This document shows, one piece after another, positions 24,751 through 34,672 of a stretch of DNA of 47,623 nt (position 1 is the stretch's first letter; the number at the start of each line of letters is the position of its first letter). The position numbers and the translations under genes were made by a program. Where the stretch lies: positions 1 to 47,623 of the forward strand of contig NZ_BMMX01000043.1 of assembly GCF_014646155.1 (NCBI RefSeq). The letters run 5' to 3'. The notes below the pieces were generated by a model, which worked only from the letters and a program-made list of their open reading frames with translations, was not told the DNA's origin and ran no database searches. The stretch is from Mangrovihabitans endophyticus. GTDB taxonomy: Bacteria; Actinomycetota; Actinomycetes; Mycobacteriales; Micromonosporaceae.

Positions 24751-24956
24751 CCGGGTCCGAGGCTTGTACGCCCGGGAGCAGCTCATTGTTCCCGATGTGA
24801 TGGAGGCGACACCAAGGTAGGGGTTCCGACTAGTCGATCATCGTCGGCACGCCGGAAGGGGTTCCCGGTTTCCCTCGCCGTGGCACACAGACGCTAACCT
24901 CACCGCAGACCGTTCGACCGATTGCGGCCCTCGCCGCGCCACCAGGAGCCTGCCTC

Positions 24957-25499
24957 ATGAGCTTTGCCCGCGTTCGAGCGCTCGTCGTGGTCGGTGTGCT
25001 GGCCGTGGCGGCGGTGGTGTTCGTCGTTGTGGCCCTGGTGAAGGACACCCAGCGCGACGTGGTGGCCGGTGAGAGCTGCCCGACCGGCGCGCCGCTGGCC
25101 GACGTGCAGCTACCGGACGACCCCGCCCAGGTGACGCTCAAGGTCTACAACGCCACCGACCGCAGCGGCCTGGCCGGTCAGGTCACCGACGCATTCAAGA
25201 ACCGCCGGTTCAAGACCGAGAAGCCCGCCGAGAACAAGAAGCAGTACGACGGCGTGGCGATCATGCGGTACGGGCCGAAGGCGGTCGGCTCGGCCCAGTT
25301 GGTCCGGGCCTACTTCCTGGACCACGCGAAGCTGGAGTACGACGCCAAGCGCACCAACAAGGTCATCGACGTGGTGATCGGACAGGACTTCCAGCAACTG
25401 GCCACCACCACCGAGGTCAACCAGTCGCTGGTGGAGATCGGCGAGCCGGAGGCACCCCCGGGTTCCTGCCCCGCACCGGCCGACGAGGACGCCCAATAG
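24957..25499 (+). CDS. LytR_C-domain membrane protein, Cei-like envelope integrity protein
   Basis: 180 residues. An N-terminal membrane helix (6-28, ALVVVGVLAVAAVVFVVVALV) anchors an extracytoplasmic LytR_C domain (about 58-150, VTLKVYNATDRSGLAGQVTDAF ending DVVIGQDFQQL). Two cysteines (ESCPTG and PGSCPAP) flank the domain. The mycobacterial protein in the same position (Rv2700) was named Cei for a role in envelope integrity; transfer of that role is inference. The ATG has an AGGAG sequence 9 nt upstream. Convergent with suhB. Confidence 0.9.
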   Translation: MSFARVRALVVVGVLAVAAVVFVVVALVKDTQRDVVAGESCPTGAPLADVQLPDDPAQVTLKVYNATDRSGLAGQVTDAFKNRRFKTEKPAENKKQYDGVAIMRYGPKAVGSAQLVRAYFLDHAKLEYDAKRTNKVIDVVIGQDFQQLATTTEVNQSLVEIGEPEAPPGSCPAPADEDAQ

Positions 25500-25589
25500 C
25501 GACGCGGACGGCCGCGCGCAGAGGCTGCCGGGCCCCGTCCTGCCGGACCGCGTCCTGCCGGGCCCCCCGTCCTGCCGGACCGTGTGGCG

Positions 25590-25616
25590 CCGGCCGGCCC
25601 GCCGCGGGCCGGCCGG
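25590..25616. terminator. Strong bidirectional hairpin between cei and suhB
   Basis: A perfect 12-bp stem, 25590-25601 with 25605-25616, around a 3-nt loop, all G/C, lies between two convergent genes. Upstream, at about 25535-25580, a unit containing CCGTCCTGCCGGACCG occurs twice. Confidence 0.65.
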
Positions 25617-25632
25617 GGCCCCGGAACGCGAC

Positions 25633-26451
25633 CTAGGCGCCGCCCGCGGCGTCCAGTTCCACGAGCACGTCGTGCAGCGGGCCGAACAGCGCCGGCGGCG
25701 CCGCCACCAGCATCTGCTTGCCGGCCGCGTCACCGTCGAGCCCGGACACCCGCAGGCCGGCCTCGGCGGCGATGAGCCCGCCGGCCGCGTGGTCCCAGGG
25801 GTTCAGGCCCTTCTCGAAATACGCGTCGACCATGCCCTCGGCGGCCATGCAGAGGTCGATGGCCGCGGCGCCGAAGCGGCGGATGTCGCGGATCCGCGTG
25901 ATCAGCCCGGCCAGCACCCGGCCCTGGTGCGCCCGGCGTGCCGGGTCGTACCCGAACCCGGTGGCCACCAGCGACTGGTCCAAGGTGGTGCGCGCCGATC
26001 CGGAGAGGCGCCGCGGGCCGCGCCAGGCACCGCCGCCGCGGGTCGCCGTCCACTCGTCCCCGGTGGCCGCGTTGCGGACCACGCCCGCCACCACCACGCC
26101 GTTGACCTCGGCGGCCAGCGACACGGCGTACTGCGGAAGCCCGTACAGATAGTTCACCGTGCCGTCGATCGGGTCCACGATCCAGCGCACGGCTCCCCCG
26201 GTCGGTTGCGCCGAGTCGCCGTACTCCTCACCCAGCACGCCGTCGCCGGGGCGCTCGGCCCGCAGCGCCTCCACCACCTGCCGCTCGACCGCACGGTCGG
26301 CGGCCGTCACCACATCGGTGTCGGTGCTCTTCGTCTGCACATCGGTGATCGCCTCGTCGCGCATGCGCCGGGCCGTCTCGGCCGCCTCCCGGGCGATCCG
26401 CACCGCCACCGCGAGCAGGTCGTCCGCCGCGGTCGAAGATTTCTCGGTCAC
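25633..26451 (-). CDS. suhB: Inositol-1-monophosphatase, SuhB family
   Basis: 272 residues. Mg2+-dependent phosphatase that releases myo-inositol from inositol phosphates, feeding phosphatidylinositol and mycothiol-type inositol metabolites in actinomycetes. Metal-site motifs are GEEYG, WIVDPIDGTVNYLYGLP (the DPxDGTxN signature) and WDHAAGGLIAAEAG. GTG 26451 has GGAAGG 8 nt upstream and gives a normal N-terminus; a start 12 codons earlier is possible. It is divergent from sigA, as in mycobacteria, but no ppgK (polyphosphate glucokinase) separates them here. Confidence 0.94.
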   Translation of the reverse strand: MTEKSSTAADDLLAVAVRIAREAAETARRMRDEAITDVQTKSTDTDVVTAADRAVERQVVEALRAERPGDGVLGEEYGDSAQPTGGAVRWIVDPIDGTVNYLYGLPQYAVSLAAEVNGVVVAGVVRNAATGDEWTATRGGGAWRGPRRLSGSARTTLDQSLVATGFGYDPARRAHQGRVLAGLITRIRDIRRFGAAAIDLCMAAEGMVDAYFEKGLNPWDHAAGGLIAAEAGLRVSGLDGDAAGKQMLVAAPPALFGPLHDVLVELDAAGGA

Positions 26452-26563
26452 GTCTGCCGCCTTCCGCCTGTCACATTGTCGCCGCACCGTCTTTCCGGGC
26501 AGGCAGCGACCCCCGCGGCGTGCCGCTGGCGTGCTGCGACGGCAGGAACTCCCCCGACGGCGC

Positions 26564-26569
26564 TACAAT
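26564..26569 (+). promoter_or_regulatory. Putative sigA -10 (TACAAT)
   Basis: TACAAT is a near-consensus -10 hexamer about 145 bp before the sigA GTG, implying a leader of roughly 140 nt. No clear -35 is seen. Confidence 0.5.
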
Positions 26570-26714
26570 TCACCCCTGCCCGCGCTTCACGGAAGCCCCG
26601 CTTCGCGTCGCAGCCGTGTCCCACGGGCTCCCCGACAACACCGGCCGACACCGACGCCTCGCGCTGCGCCGGCACTTGGCCGTGCTCACACTCATCGCCT
26701 CCGGAAGGTCATTC

Positions 26715-28265
<1,551 letters not shown>

Positions 28266-28510
28266 GGTCTGCGGTCAACTCTTTGTGCCCGATTGGTCAC
28301 CACCCGTACATCATCGGGCGGTGCTCAGACCGTTGTGCAGAAGTGATCGTTGACGTGGCACCCTTGACCCAGGGCACACTTGGTTCAGCCGGGTGTGACC
28401 TGGCTCCCGCAGGGGCACTGTGGGAAGGCTGCAACGGTGCAGGGTGTTGCACGATGTGTCAGCAGTAGCCGAGGAACATGTTCATCGGTGACGACCAGAG
28501 GAGGAAGGCG

Positions 28511-28750
28511 ATGACCCCGACTCTCACGCCGCCGGCGGGAACGGTGGCCGGACCAGCAGCCGATGAACGGTGCGACCGCTGCAATGCAGCCGGGAAGCTC
28601 CGTTTGACCCTGGCTGGTGGCGGCGAGCTGGTGTTCTGCGGACACCACGCCAATCGGTACGCCGAGGATCTGGTGAAGATCGCAGTGCAGTACGCGGCCG
28701 ACCCCGAGTTCAACTGGCGCGGCGCGGACATGATGTCCAACTCCAACTAG
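28511..28750 (+). CDS. DUF7455-type small zinc-binding protein
   Basis: 79 residues. CDRCNAAGKLRLTLAGGGEL followed by VFCGHHANRY gives a CxxC...CxHH pattern likely to bind zinc. Related small proteins are conserved beside sigA in actinomycetes; function unknown. ATG 28511 has an excellent AGGAGGAAGG upstream, better than an in-frame ATG 11 codons earlier. The 245 bp between sigA and this gene hold no other gene I can see. A strong terminator follows. Confidence 0.88.
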   Translation: MTPTLTPPAGTVAGPAADERCDRCNAAGKLRLTLAGGGELVFCGHHANRYAEDLVKIAVQYAADPEFNWRGADMMSNSN

Positions 28751-28772
28751 CAGCACTCCCCGGAGACATAGG

Positions 28773-28806
28773 AGGGGCGCACCACAACCTGTGGGGCGCC
28801 CCTTTT
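28773..28806 (+). terminator. Rho-independent terminator
   Basis: AGGGGCGC (28773-28780) pairs with GCGCCCCT (28796-28803), continued by an inner CCACA/TGTGG stem around loop ACC with one mismatch step; TTTT begins at 28803. This is the clearest intrinsic terminator in the window. Confidence 0.85.
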
Positions 28807-28833
28807 CCCTGCCCTGACCGCCGGGCGGCGGCG

Positions 28834-30570
28834 TCACATCGTCTGGATGGTGGCGATGCGCTCCTCCAGTTGTTCGATCGACGCCTGGGCGCTCGGCGGG
28901 CCACCGCACACCCTGCGCAACTCGGCGTGGATCTTGCCGTGCGGCAGGTTGGTCCGGTGGTGGTGCGCCGCGACCAGGGTGTTGAGCTGGCGGCGCAGGC
29001 TGTTGCGGCGTTCCCCCGCGCTCATCGGTGACGGCGCGCGTTGTTCCGGAACGGGCTCGTCGGTGTCCCGCTGCGTCTGCGCGGCATCCCGCTTCTGCGC
29101 CGCCAGTTGCGCACTCTGCCGCTTGTTCAGCAGCATGGTGACCTGGTCCGGGGTGAGCAGGCCGGGCAGGCCCAGGAAGTCCGCCTCCTCCGCCGAACCG
29201 GCCCGGGCGCCGGTGCCGAAGGACGTGCCGTCGTAGATCACCTGATCGAGTTCCGCGGTGGCGGAGACGGCCTCGAACCGGTTCTCCAGCTCACCCTCGG
29301 CCTTCTCGGCACGCTGCGCGCGCTCCAGCAGCGCGTCGTCCAAGCCGTCCGGATCCTTGGGCGCGCCGAGCACGTGGTCGCGCTGCGCCTCCATCTCGCT
29401 GGCCAGGCCGAGCAGGTGCGGCACGCTCGGGAGGAAGACGCTGGCCATCTCCCCTTCCCGGCGGGCCCGGACGAACCGGCCGATGGCCTGCGCGAAGTAG
29501 AGCGGGGTGGAGGCGCTGGTGGCATAGACCCCGACGGCCAGGCGCGGGATGTCCACCCCCTCAGACACCATGCGCACCGCGACCAGCCATCGCTGCGTGG
29601 AGGAGGCGAAGGCGGCGATGCGTTCGGAGGAACCCGCGTCATCGGACAGCACCACCGCGGGGCGCTCTCCGCAGACCGCGTCGAGCAGTTTCGCGTACGC
29701 CCGAGCGGCCTGCTGGTCGCTCGCGATGACCAGTCCCCCGGCGTCCGGAATGCCGTTCGCCCGCAGCCGGGACAATCGCTCGTCGGCCGCCCGCATCACC
29801 TGCGGCATCCAATCGCCGCGATGGTCCAGGGCGGTACGCCACGCCTGGGCGATCAGGTCCTTGGTCATCGGTTCGCCCAGGCGAGCGGCCAGTTCGTCAC
29901 CGGCGTTGGTGCGCCAGCGGGTCTCCCCCGAATAGGCAAGGAAGATCACCGGGCGCACGACGCCGTCGGCCAGCGCGTCGGAGTATCCGTAGGACGCGTC
30001 GGCCCGCGACCGCAGCAGGCCGTCCTGCCCGCGCTCGTACTCCACGAACGGAATGGGATTGTCATCCGACCGGAACGGCGTGCCGGTCAGCATCAGACGC
30101 CGGACGGCCGGCTCGAAGGCGTTCTTGACGCCGTCACCCCAGGTCCGGGCGTCTCCAGCGTGGTGGATCTCATCCAGGATCACCATGGTGCGCCGGGTCA
30201 TGGTCCGCCGCCGGTGCACGGCAGGGGCCATGCCCACCTGCGCGTACGTCAGGACGGCACCGTGGAAGTCGCGAGCCGAGTGCACGTCGGCGTTGCGGAA
30301 CGTCGCGTCGAGTTGAATGCCGACGCGTGCCGCCGCGGTCGCCCACTGCCCCTTGAGGTGTTCGGTCGGGCAGACCACGGTGACCGCCTCCACGGTCTTG
30401 TCGGCGAGCAGCTCGGCGGCGATGCGCAGGGCGAAGGTGGTCTTTCCGGCCCCCGGCGTCGCCACTGCGGTGAAGTCATCGGAGCGCCGGCGCAGATATT
30501 GCACCAGCGCCTTGCGCTGCCAGGCCCGCAGAGGCGGGAAGGTGTCCAGGTCGGGCAGTGGCGGGCTCAC
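28834..30570 (-). CDS. DEAD/DEAH-box (SF2) helicase
   Basis: 578 residues. ATP-dependent DNA or RNA translocase with Walker A TPGAGKTT, motif II DEIHH, motif III-like LTGTPFRSD, and a second RecA domain with VSEGVDIPRLAVGVYAT and motif VI QAIGRFVRARR. A Q-rich C-terminal extension (about 450-578) carries a coiled-coil-like stretch (LLNKRQSAQLAAQKRDAAQ). It is close to the XPB/UvrB-like restriction-helicase fold, yet stands alone without nuclease or methylase genes. GTG 30570 is preferred; starting at 30633 would force translation of a hairpin. AAGGGG lies about 10 nt upstream. Confidence 0.9.
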   Translation of the reverse strand: MSPPLPDLDTFPPLRAWQRKALVQYLRRRSDDFTAVATPGAGKTTFALRIAAELLADKTVEAVTVVCPTEHLKGQWATAAARVGIQLDATFRNADVHSARDFHGAVLTYAQVGMAPAVHRRRTMTRRTMVILDEIHHAGDARTWGDGVKNAFEPAVRRLMLTGTPFRSDDNPIPFVEYERGQDGLLRSRADASYGYSDALADGVVRPVIFLAYSGETRWRTNAGDELAARLGEPMTKDLIAQAWRTALDHRGDWMPQVMRAADERLSRLRANGIPDAGGLVIASDQQAARAYAKLLDAVCGERPAVVLSDDAGSSERIAAFASSTQRWLVAVRMVSEGVDIPRLAVGVYATSASTPLYFAQAIGRFVRARREGEMASVFLPSVPHLLGLASEMEAQRDHVLGAPKDPDGLDDALLERAQRAEKAEGELENRFEAVSATAELDQVIYDGTSFGTGARAGSAEEADFLGLPGLLTPDQVTMLLNKRQSAQLAAQKRDAAQTQRDTDEPVPEQRAPSPMSAGERRNSLRRQLNTLVAAHHHRTNLPHGKIHAELRRVCGGPPSAQASIEQLEERIATIQTM

Positions 30571-30600
30571 GAAAGCGACGATCCCCTTCGGCGCGAGAAC

Positions 30601-30631
30601 GCCCCCGCGCCGTGGGTGCGGAGGCGGGGGC
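30601..30631 (-). terminator. Hairpin downstream of the DUF3039 gene
   Basis: GCCCCCGC (30601-30608) pairs with GCGGGGGC (30624-30631), between the DUF3039 stop and the helicase start, both on the minus strand. It supports the shorter helicase start. No T-run. Confidence 0.45.
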
Positions 30632-30687
30632 ACGAAACATGCGCGGCGAAGCAGGGACGCCTCGCCGCGACTCAGCGGATCACCGGG

Positions 30688-30906
30688 TCAGTGCTTCATC
30701 GCCTCGTAGATCTCCTTGCACTGCGGGCACACCGGCGAACCCGGTTTCGGCGACTTGGTCACCGGAAACTTCTCACCGCACAGCGCCACGACGAACGTAC
30801 CCATGACGGCGCTTTCGGCGATCTTCTCCTTGCGCACGTAGTGGAACATTTCCGGCCCGGTGTCGGAGTCCTTGGTCTCCGGGCGCTCCAAGATCTGCGT
30901 GCTCAC
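30688..30906 (-). CDS. DUF3039 small zinc-finger-like protein
   Basis: 72 residues. MFHYVRKEKI, the VVALCGEKF segment and SPVCPQCKEIYEAM give one His and three Cys arranged as a possible zinc site. DUF3039 is widespread in Actinobacteria with unknown function and, as I recall, lies near sigB in mycobacteria. GTG 30906 is the only sensible start; the Shine-Dalgarno is weak (GAGGCGG). Confidence 0.87.
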   Translation of the reverse strand: MSTQILERPETKDSDTGPEMFHYVRKEKIAESAVMGTFVVALCGEKFPVTKSPKPGSPVCPQCKEIYEAMKH

Positions 30907-31108
30907 GGCATCCGCCTCTCATTCACGTCTGCACTGTCTCACCCATATGCGCACCCCGGACGGCCACGACGGCATCGACCGGGCCCTGTCAGCAGGCTCA
31001 GCGGGGCAGGCTCAGTTGGGCAGGATCGACCTGCTCCCCATGTCGCAATCCCTAAGTCTTGCATCTCACCTTCGGCCGGTCCAACGACAACGCGACAACG
31101 GATCGCCG

Positions 31109-31114
31109 TACCGT
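31109..31114 (+). promoter_or_regulatory. Putative -10 (TACCGT), leaderless promoter of psuG-psuK
   Basis: TACCGT with 7 nt to the psuG GTG at 31122 and no Shine-Dalgarno. Confidence 0.5.
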
Positions 31115-31121
31115 TGGCGGT

Positions 31122-32069
31122 GTGACGGATTTCGCCCTGCAGTTCGGCGCGCACGTGCAGCGTGCGCGCCGCGAGGGACGGCCGGTGGTCGCCCTGGAGA
31201 GCACCCTTGTCTCGCACGGCCTGCCGCGGCCGGACAACCTGCGTGTCGCCCGCGAGATCGAGCAGACGGTACGTGATCACGGAGCCGTGCCGGCGACGAT
31301 CGGCATGATCGGCGGACGGCTGATCGTCGGCCTCGACGACGCCCAGATCGAACACCTGGCCGGTGCCGACGACGTGGCGAAACTTTCCGTCCGCGATCTC
31401 GCCGTGGCGGCGGCCACCGGCGCCAACGGCGCCACCACGGTCGCCGCCACCAGCGCGGTCGCCGCAGCGGCGGGCATCGACGTGTTCGCCACCGGTGGCC
31501 TGGGCGGCGTGCACCGGGAGGCGGCTCAGACGTTCGACGAGTCGGCCGACCTGACCACCTTGGCGCGCACCCCGATCACGGTGGTCTGCGCCGGGGTCAA
31601 GTCGCTCCTCGACGTCGGCGCCACCCTGGAACGCATGGAGACGCTGGGCGTGACGGTCGCCGGGTATCGCACACGGCGGTTCCCCGGCTTCTTCGTGACC
31701 GATGGCGGATTTGACCTGGACTGGTCGCTCGACTCCGCGCAGCAGGTCGCCGACGCTGCCGCCGCCCGGACGCACCAGGGTGTCAGCCGTGCCGCGCTGA
31801 TCGTGGCGAACCCGCTGCCACCCGACGAACAACTCGACCCGGCGCTGCACGACCAGACGCTGCGTACCGGCCTCGCCGAGCTGGCCGAGCGGGGCGTCAG
31901 CGGCAAGGACGTCACGCCCTTCCTGCTGGCGCACTTCCACTCCCGCACCGAGGGTCGCAGCCTGGCCGTCAACGTACGGATCATCCTGCGCAACGCGGCA
32001 CTGGCCGCACAGATCGCGGTCGCCGCCGCGCCGGCTCCGGCAGCTCTGGGCTTCGGCCTTCCCGGGTGA
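31122..32069 (+). CDS. psuG: Pseudouridine-5'-phosphate glycosidase
   Basis: 315 residues. It cleaves the C-C glycosidic bond of pseudouridine 5'-phosphate to uracil and ribose 5-phosphate, using Mn2+. Family motifs: VALESTLVSHGLPRPDN, GAVPATIGMIGGRLIVGL, ANGATTVAATSAVAAAAGIDVFATGGLGGVH (split by catalytic Lys/Asp region upstream), ICAGVKSLLD-like VCAGVKSLLDVGATLE, and the Arg-rich VAGYRTRRFPGFF. GTG 31122 gives the expected N-terminus. The stop overlaps the kinase start by GTGA. Together they salvage pseudouridine released from degraded RNA. Confidence 0.94.
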   Translation: MTDFALQFGAHVQRARREGRPVVALESTLVSHGLPRPDNLRVAREIEQTVRDHGAVPATIGMIGGRLIVGLDDAQIEHLAGADDVAKLSVRDLAVAAATGANGATTVAATSAVAAAAGIDVFATGGLGGVHREAAQTFDESADLTTLARTPITVVCAGVKSLLDVGATLERMETLGVTVAGYRTRRFPGFFVTDGGFDLDWSLDSAQQVADAAAARTHQGVSRAALIVANPLPPDEQLDPALHDQTLRTGLAELAERGVSGKDVTPFLLAHFHSRTEGRSLAVNVRIILRNAALAAQIAVAAAPAPAALGFGLPG

Positions 32070-32968
32070 GCATCATCGTCGTCGGCGACCTGGTCACCGA
32101 CGTGGTGGTAGCGCACCGGGAAGAGATCCAGCCCGGCACCGACACGCCGGCCATGATCCGGCCGCACGGGGGCGGGCAGGGAGCGAACACGGCCGCATGG
32201 CTCGCCCACGCCGGTGCCGCGGTGACCCTGATCGCCGCGGTCGGCGATGACACCGCGGGCCGCGAGCGCGTCGCCGAGCTCGACGCCGCAGGCGTGCGAT
32301 GTGCGGTGCGCGCGCACGCGGGCGCGGTCACCGGCACGGTGGTGGTGCTGAGCAGCTCCCGGGAACGGACCTTGATCACCGACCCGGGCGCCTGCCTACT
32401 CCTCGACCCGGACCATGTACGCACCGCGGTACGCGACGTCCCGCACGCCACCCATCTACATCTGTCCGGGTATGCCCTCCTCAACGAGGGTTCCCGCGCG
32501 GCCGGCCGGGAGGCGCTGCGCGCGGCCCTGCGGCACGGTCTGACGGTGAGCGTGGACGCCTCCTCCGCCGGCCCGTTACGCGCCGTCGGCGCGGAGGCGT
32601 TCCTCGACTGGGTCCGGGGCGCCGACCTGCTCCTGTGCAACGCGGACGAGGCAGCCGTGCTCAGCGGCCACGACGAACCGGAGGCGCAGGCCGCGGCACT
32701 CATCGCGGCGGCCGGACATGTCGTGATCAAGCTGGGCGGCGACGGAGCGCGGTGGACCGGGCCGGACGGCAGCGCGACGGTGCGCGGGACCCGGCAGCCG
32801 ATGGTCGACCCGACCGGGGCGGGTGATGCCTTCGCGGCGGGTCTGCTGCATTCCTGGATGTCCGGGGCGACACCGGTCGAGGCGTTGGCCGCCGGTGCGG
32901 CCCTCGGCGCGACCGCGGTGGGCCGGGTCGGCGCCCGGCCGTCGATCACTGAACCTTTATCAACCTGA
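32066..32968 (+). CDS. psuK: PfkB-family sugar/nucleoside kinase, probably pseudouridine kinase
   Basis: 300 residues of the ribokinase fold. N-terminal IIVVGDLVTDVVV and GGGQGANTAAWLAHAGA bind substrate; the C-terminal signature DPTGAGDAFAAGLL holds the catalytic Asp and the anion hole. Substrate is inferred from the overlapping psuG: phosphorylation of pseudouridine to its 5'-phosphate. Ribokinase-type specificity is the alternative. No dedicated nucleoside transporter gene is adjacent. Confidence 0.88.
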   Translation: MSIIVVGDLVTDVVVAHREEIQPGTDTPAMIRPHGGGQGANTAAWLAHAGAAVTLIAAVGDDTAGRERVAELDAAGVRCAVRAHAGAVTGTVVVLSSSRERTLITDPGACLLLDPDHVRTAVRDVPHATHLHLSGYALLNEGSRAAGREALRAALRHGLTVSVDASSAGPLRAVGAEAFLDWVRGADLLLCNADEAAVLSGHDEPEAQAAALIAAAGHVVIKLGGDGARWTGPDGSATVRGTRQPMVDPTGAGDAFAAGLLHSWMSGATPVEALAAGAALGATAVGRVGARPSITEPLST

Positions 32969-33015
32969 CATCGAGCACGTCCGGTTCGCGCCGCCGGCCT
33001 CGCCGCGTTGAAAGT

Positions 33016-33366
33016 TCAGTCCTCGGCGTCGATGACCCGCTCCCGCTCCCGCTGGGCGGGTTCGGCGGCGATCGCCGTCCGCGTCCGTTCGGTGTCCGCG
33101 GCGTGGCGCTCGGCCTTGGTCCTCGGCGGCCGATCGTTGGCGATCAGGACGGCCGCCCACGGCAGGAAGACCATCCCCGCGGCACACAGGATCAGCCACA
33201 GCGGCAGAAGCGGCGGCTGGACGCTGATCAGGATCGCGCCGACGATCAGACAGACCGCGCGCATGGCCATCATCGAGACGTAGCGGATCTCACGGCTGCG
33301 GAGCTGGTCGCTCTGGCTGCGCGCGGCGTTGGTGATCAACGCCGGCCGCTCCGGCTGCTTCTTCAC
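33016..33366 (-). CDS. DUF3099 membrane protein
   Basis: 116 residues. LITNAARSQSDQLRSREIRYVSMM leads into two membrane helices (about 30-48 and 53-72: AVCLIVGAILISVQPP, LPLWLILCAAGMVFLPWAAVLIA), then a charged Arg/Glu tail. It fits the actinobacterial DUF3099 family, of unknown function. GTG 33366 has GGAG 8 nt upstream; longer frames upstream are Arg-rich and not family-like. Confidence 0.85.
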   Translation of the reverse strand: MKKQPERPALITNAARSQSDQLRSREIRYVSMMAMRAVCLIVGAILISVQPPLLPLWLILCAAGMVFLPWAAVLIANDRPPRTKAERHAADTERTRTAIAAEPAQRERERVIDAED

Positions 33367-33458
33367 GCTCTCATCTCCGATCGACTCCCCATCCTTGCAC
33401 CGGGCCCGCCGAGGCGGCCAGTACCGTCGCCGGGGCCGAACCCCTCGGGACCGATCGG

Positions 33459-34025
33459 TCAGCCCTTGGCCGCCGCCTTCATCTCCTTCTTGTATGCCCT
33501 GACCTGTTCCAACGATGCCGCATCGACGATGTCCGCGACCGACCGGTGGCATCCCGGCTCGCCGTAGGCACCGGCCGCCTCCTGCCACCCGTCCGGGCAC
33601 ACGCCGCGCTGCTTGCCCAGCAGCGCCACGAAGATCTGCGACTTCTGCTTGCCGAACCCGGGCAGCGACGCCACCCGCTTCAGCAACTCGGCACCGTCCG
33701 GGACATCCGCCCAGAGATTCGCGGCCACGCCGTCGTAGCTCTGGACCAGCGCACGGCAGACCTCCTGCACGCGCTTGGCCATCGCCTTGGGGAACCGGTG
33801 CAATGCCGGCGTCTCGGCGAAGACCGCCACCAGCGCGTCGGGGTCGAACTCAGCGAGCTCGGTGGCGGTGGGTGCGTGGCCGAGCCGCTGAGCGAGCACG
33901 TACGGCGACGAGAACGCCTTCTCCATGGACACCTGCTGGTCCAGGACCATCCCGATGAGCAACGCCAGCGGGTCCCGGTCCAGCAGATCGTTCGCCTCGG
34001 CGGCGATGGGCAGCGAAATGGCCAT
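33459..34025 (-). CDS. HhH-GPD-type base-excision DNA repair protein
   Basis: 188 residues. IGMVLDQQVSMEKAFSSP is the glycosylase N-terminal signature; LKRVASLPGFGKQKSQIFVAL is the helix-hairpin-helix that grips DNA. There is no C-terminal Fe-S cysteine cluster, and the protein is shorter than Nth or AlkA, matching the compact actinobacterial subgroup. The damaged base it removes is unknown. ATG 34025 is the first start with family-like sequence; the frame stays open upstream for more than 1 kb, but only through tandem repeats. Confidence 0.88.
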   Translation of the reverse strand: MAISLPIAAEANDLLDRDPLALLIGMVLDQQVSMEKAFSSPYVLAQRLGHAPTATELAEFDPDALVAVFAETPALHRFPKAMAKRVQEVCRALVQSYDGVAANLWADVPDGAELLKRVASLPGFGKQKSQIFVALLGKQRGVCPDGWQEAAGAYGEPGCHRSVADIVDAASLEQVRAYKKEMKAAAKG

Positions 34026-34239
34026 GTCTTCGTCCTGTTCGCGAGCACCGGCAACGCGCCGGCCGCACGTGGCGCGTTCAATGACATCCTGACCCGGCGG
34101 CCCTCGACGACCGATCCGGAACGAAGACTCACTACAGCACGACGAGCGCCGTTGTTCCAGCCGACACAGACCCACGGATCCGCCCCTCTCCCCTCGCCGT
34201 CCCTGCGAGCGACCACCCTTACTCTTGCTGCCCCTCCCA

Positions 34240-34305
34240 CGAGCCGCCGCTGCCACGAGCCGCCGCTGCCCGCGAGCCGCCGCTGCCACGAGCCGCCGCT
34301 GCCCG
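34240..34305. repeat. 33-bp tandem repeat, 2 copies
   Basis: Alternating 16-bp and 17-bp half-units (cgagccgccgctgcca, cgagccgccgctgcccg) occur twice at 34240-34272 and 34273-34305, exact between copies; a fragment continues after. Confidence 0.9.
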
Positions 34306-34312
34306 CGAGCCG

Positions 34313-34406
34313 GCACCCCTCCCACGAGCCCGCCCCAGCCCCTGAGCTGGCACCCCTCCCACGAGCCCGCCCCAGCCCCTGAGCTGGCACCCCTCCCACG
34401 AGCCCC
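34313..34406. repeat. 37-bp tandem repeat, about 2.5 copies
   Basis: The motif ggcacccctcccacgagccc recurs at 34313, 34350 and 34387, an exact 37-bp period. The period is not a multiple of three. Confidence 0.9.
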
Positions 34407-34672
34407 CAGCCGTGAGCCGCCCCCGCCCGCAGCCGCCGCCCGGGTCGATCTTGGAGATTGCGCCCCGCAGGCACTACTTTTACGGCGATTTCGCCGACAG
34501 AATCCGAAAGATCGATCGGCGGCGACGTTCCGACCATCTCCGTCGGTAGCGCCACAACCGGCAGACATCGTTGGCGGCCCCTCTGCGTTGACCGATTTGA
34601 GCACGGCACGACCGGCCGACGCTCCGCGAATGCGAATGCGCCATCGCGCGAAAGTCCACGACACCCCTCGCG

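Larger units (their letters stand above)
24587..24956. other. 370-bp divergent intergenic region between DUF4193 and cei
   Basis: No convincing gene. It contains two perfect inverted repeats (24620-24634 and 24736-24750) and a TAACCT -10-like hexamer at 24895-24900 that would start the cei transcript about 50 nt before its ATG. The base composition is noticeably less GC-rich than that of the neighbouring genes. Confidence 0.6.
34026..34672. other. 647-bp region dominated by tandem repeats, no convincing gene
   Basis: All frames that remain open here are low-complexity (Pro/Arg/Ala- or Gly-rich) and follow the repeat periods. Two arrays occupy 34240-34411. A less GC-rich stretch near 34470-34680 holds nothing recognisable on either strand. 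Confidence 0.55.

Noticed and set aside
28834..30570. Part of a defence or restriction system
   Set aside because: The helicase stands alone among conserved core genes, with no nuclease, methylase or other defence partner nearby.
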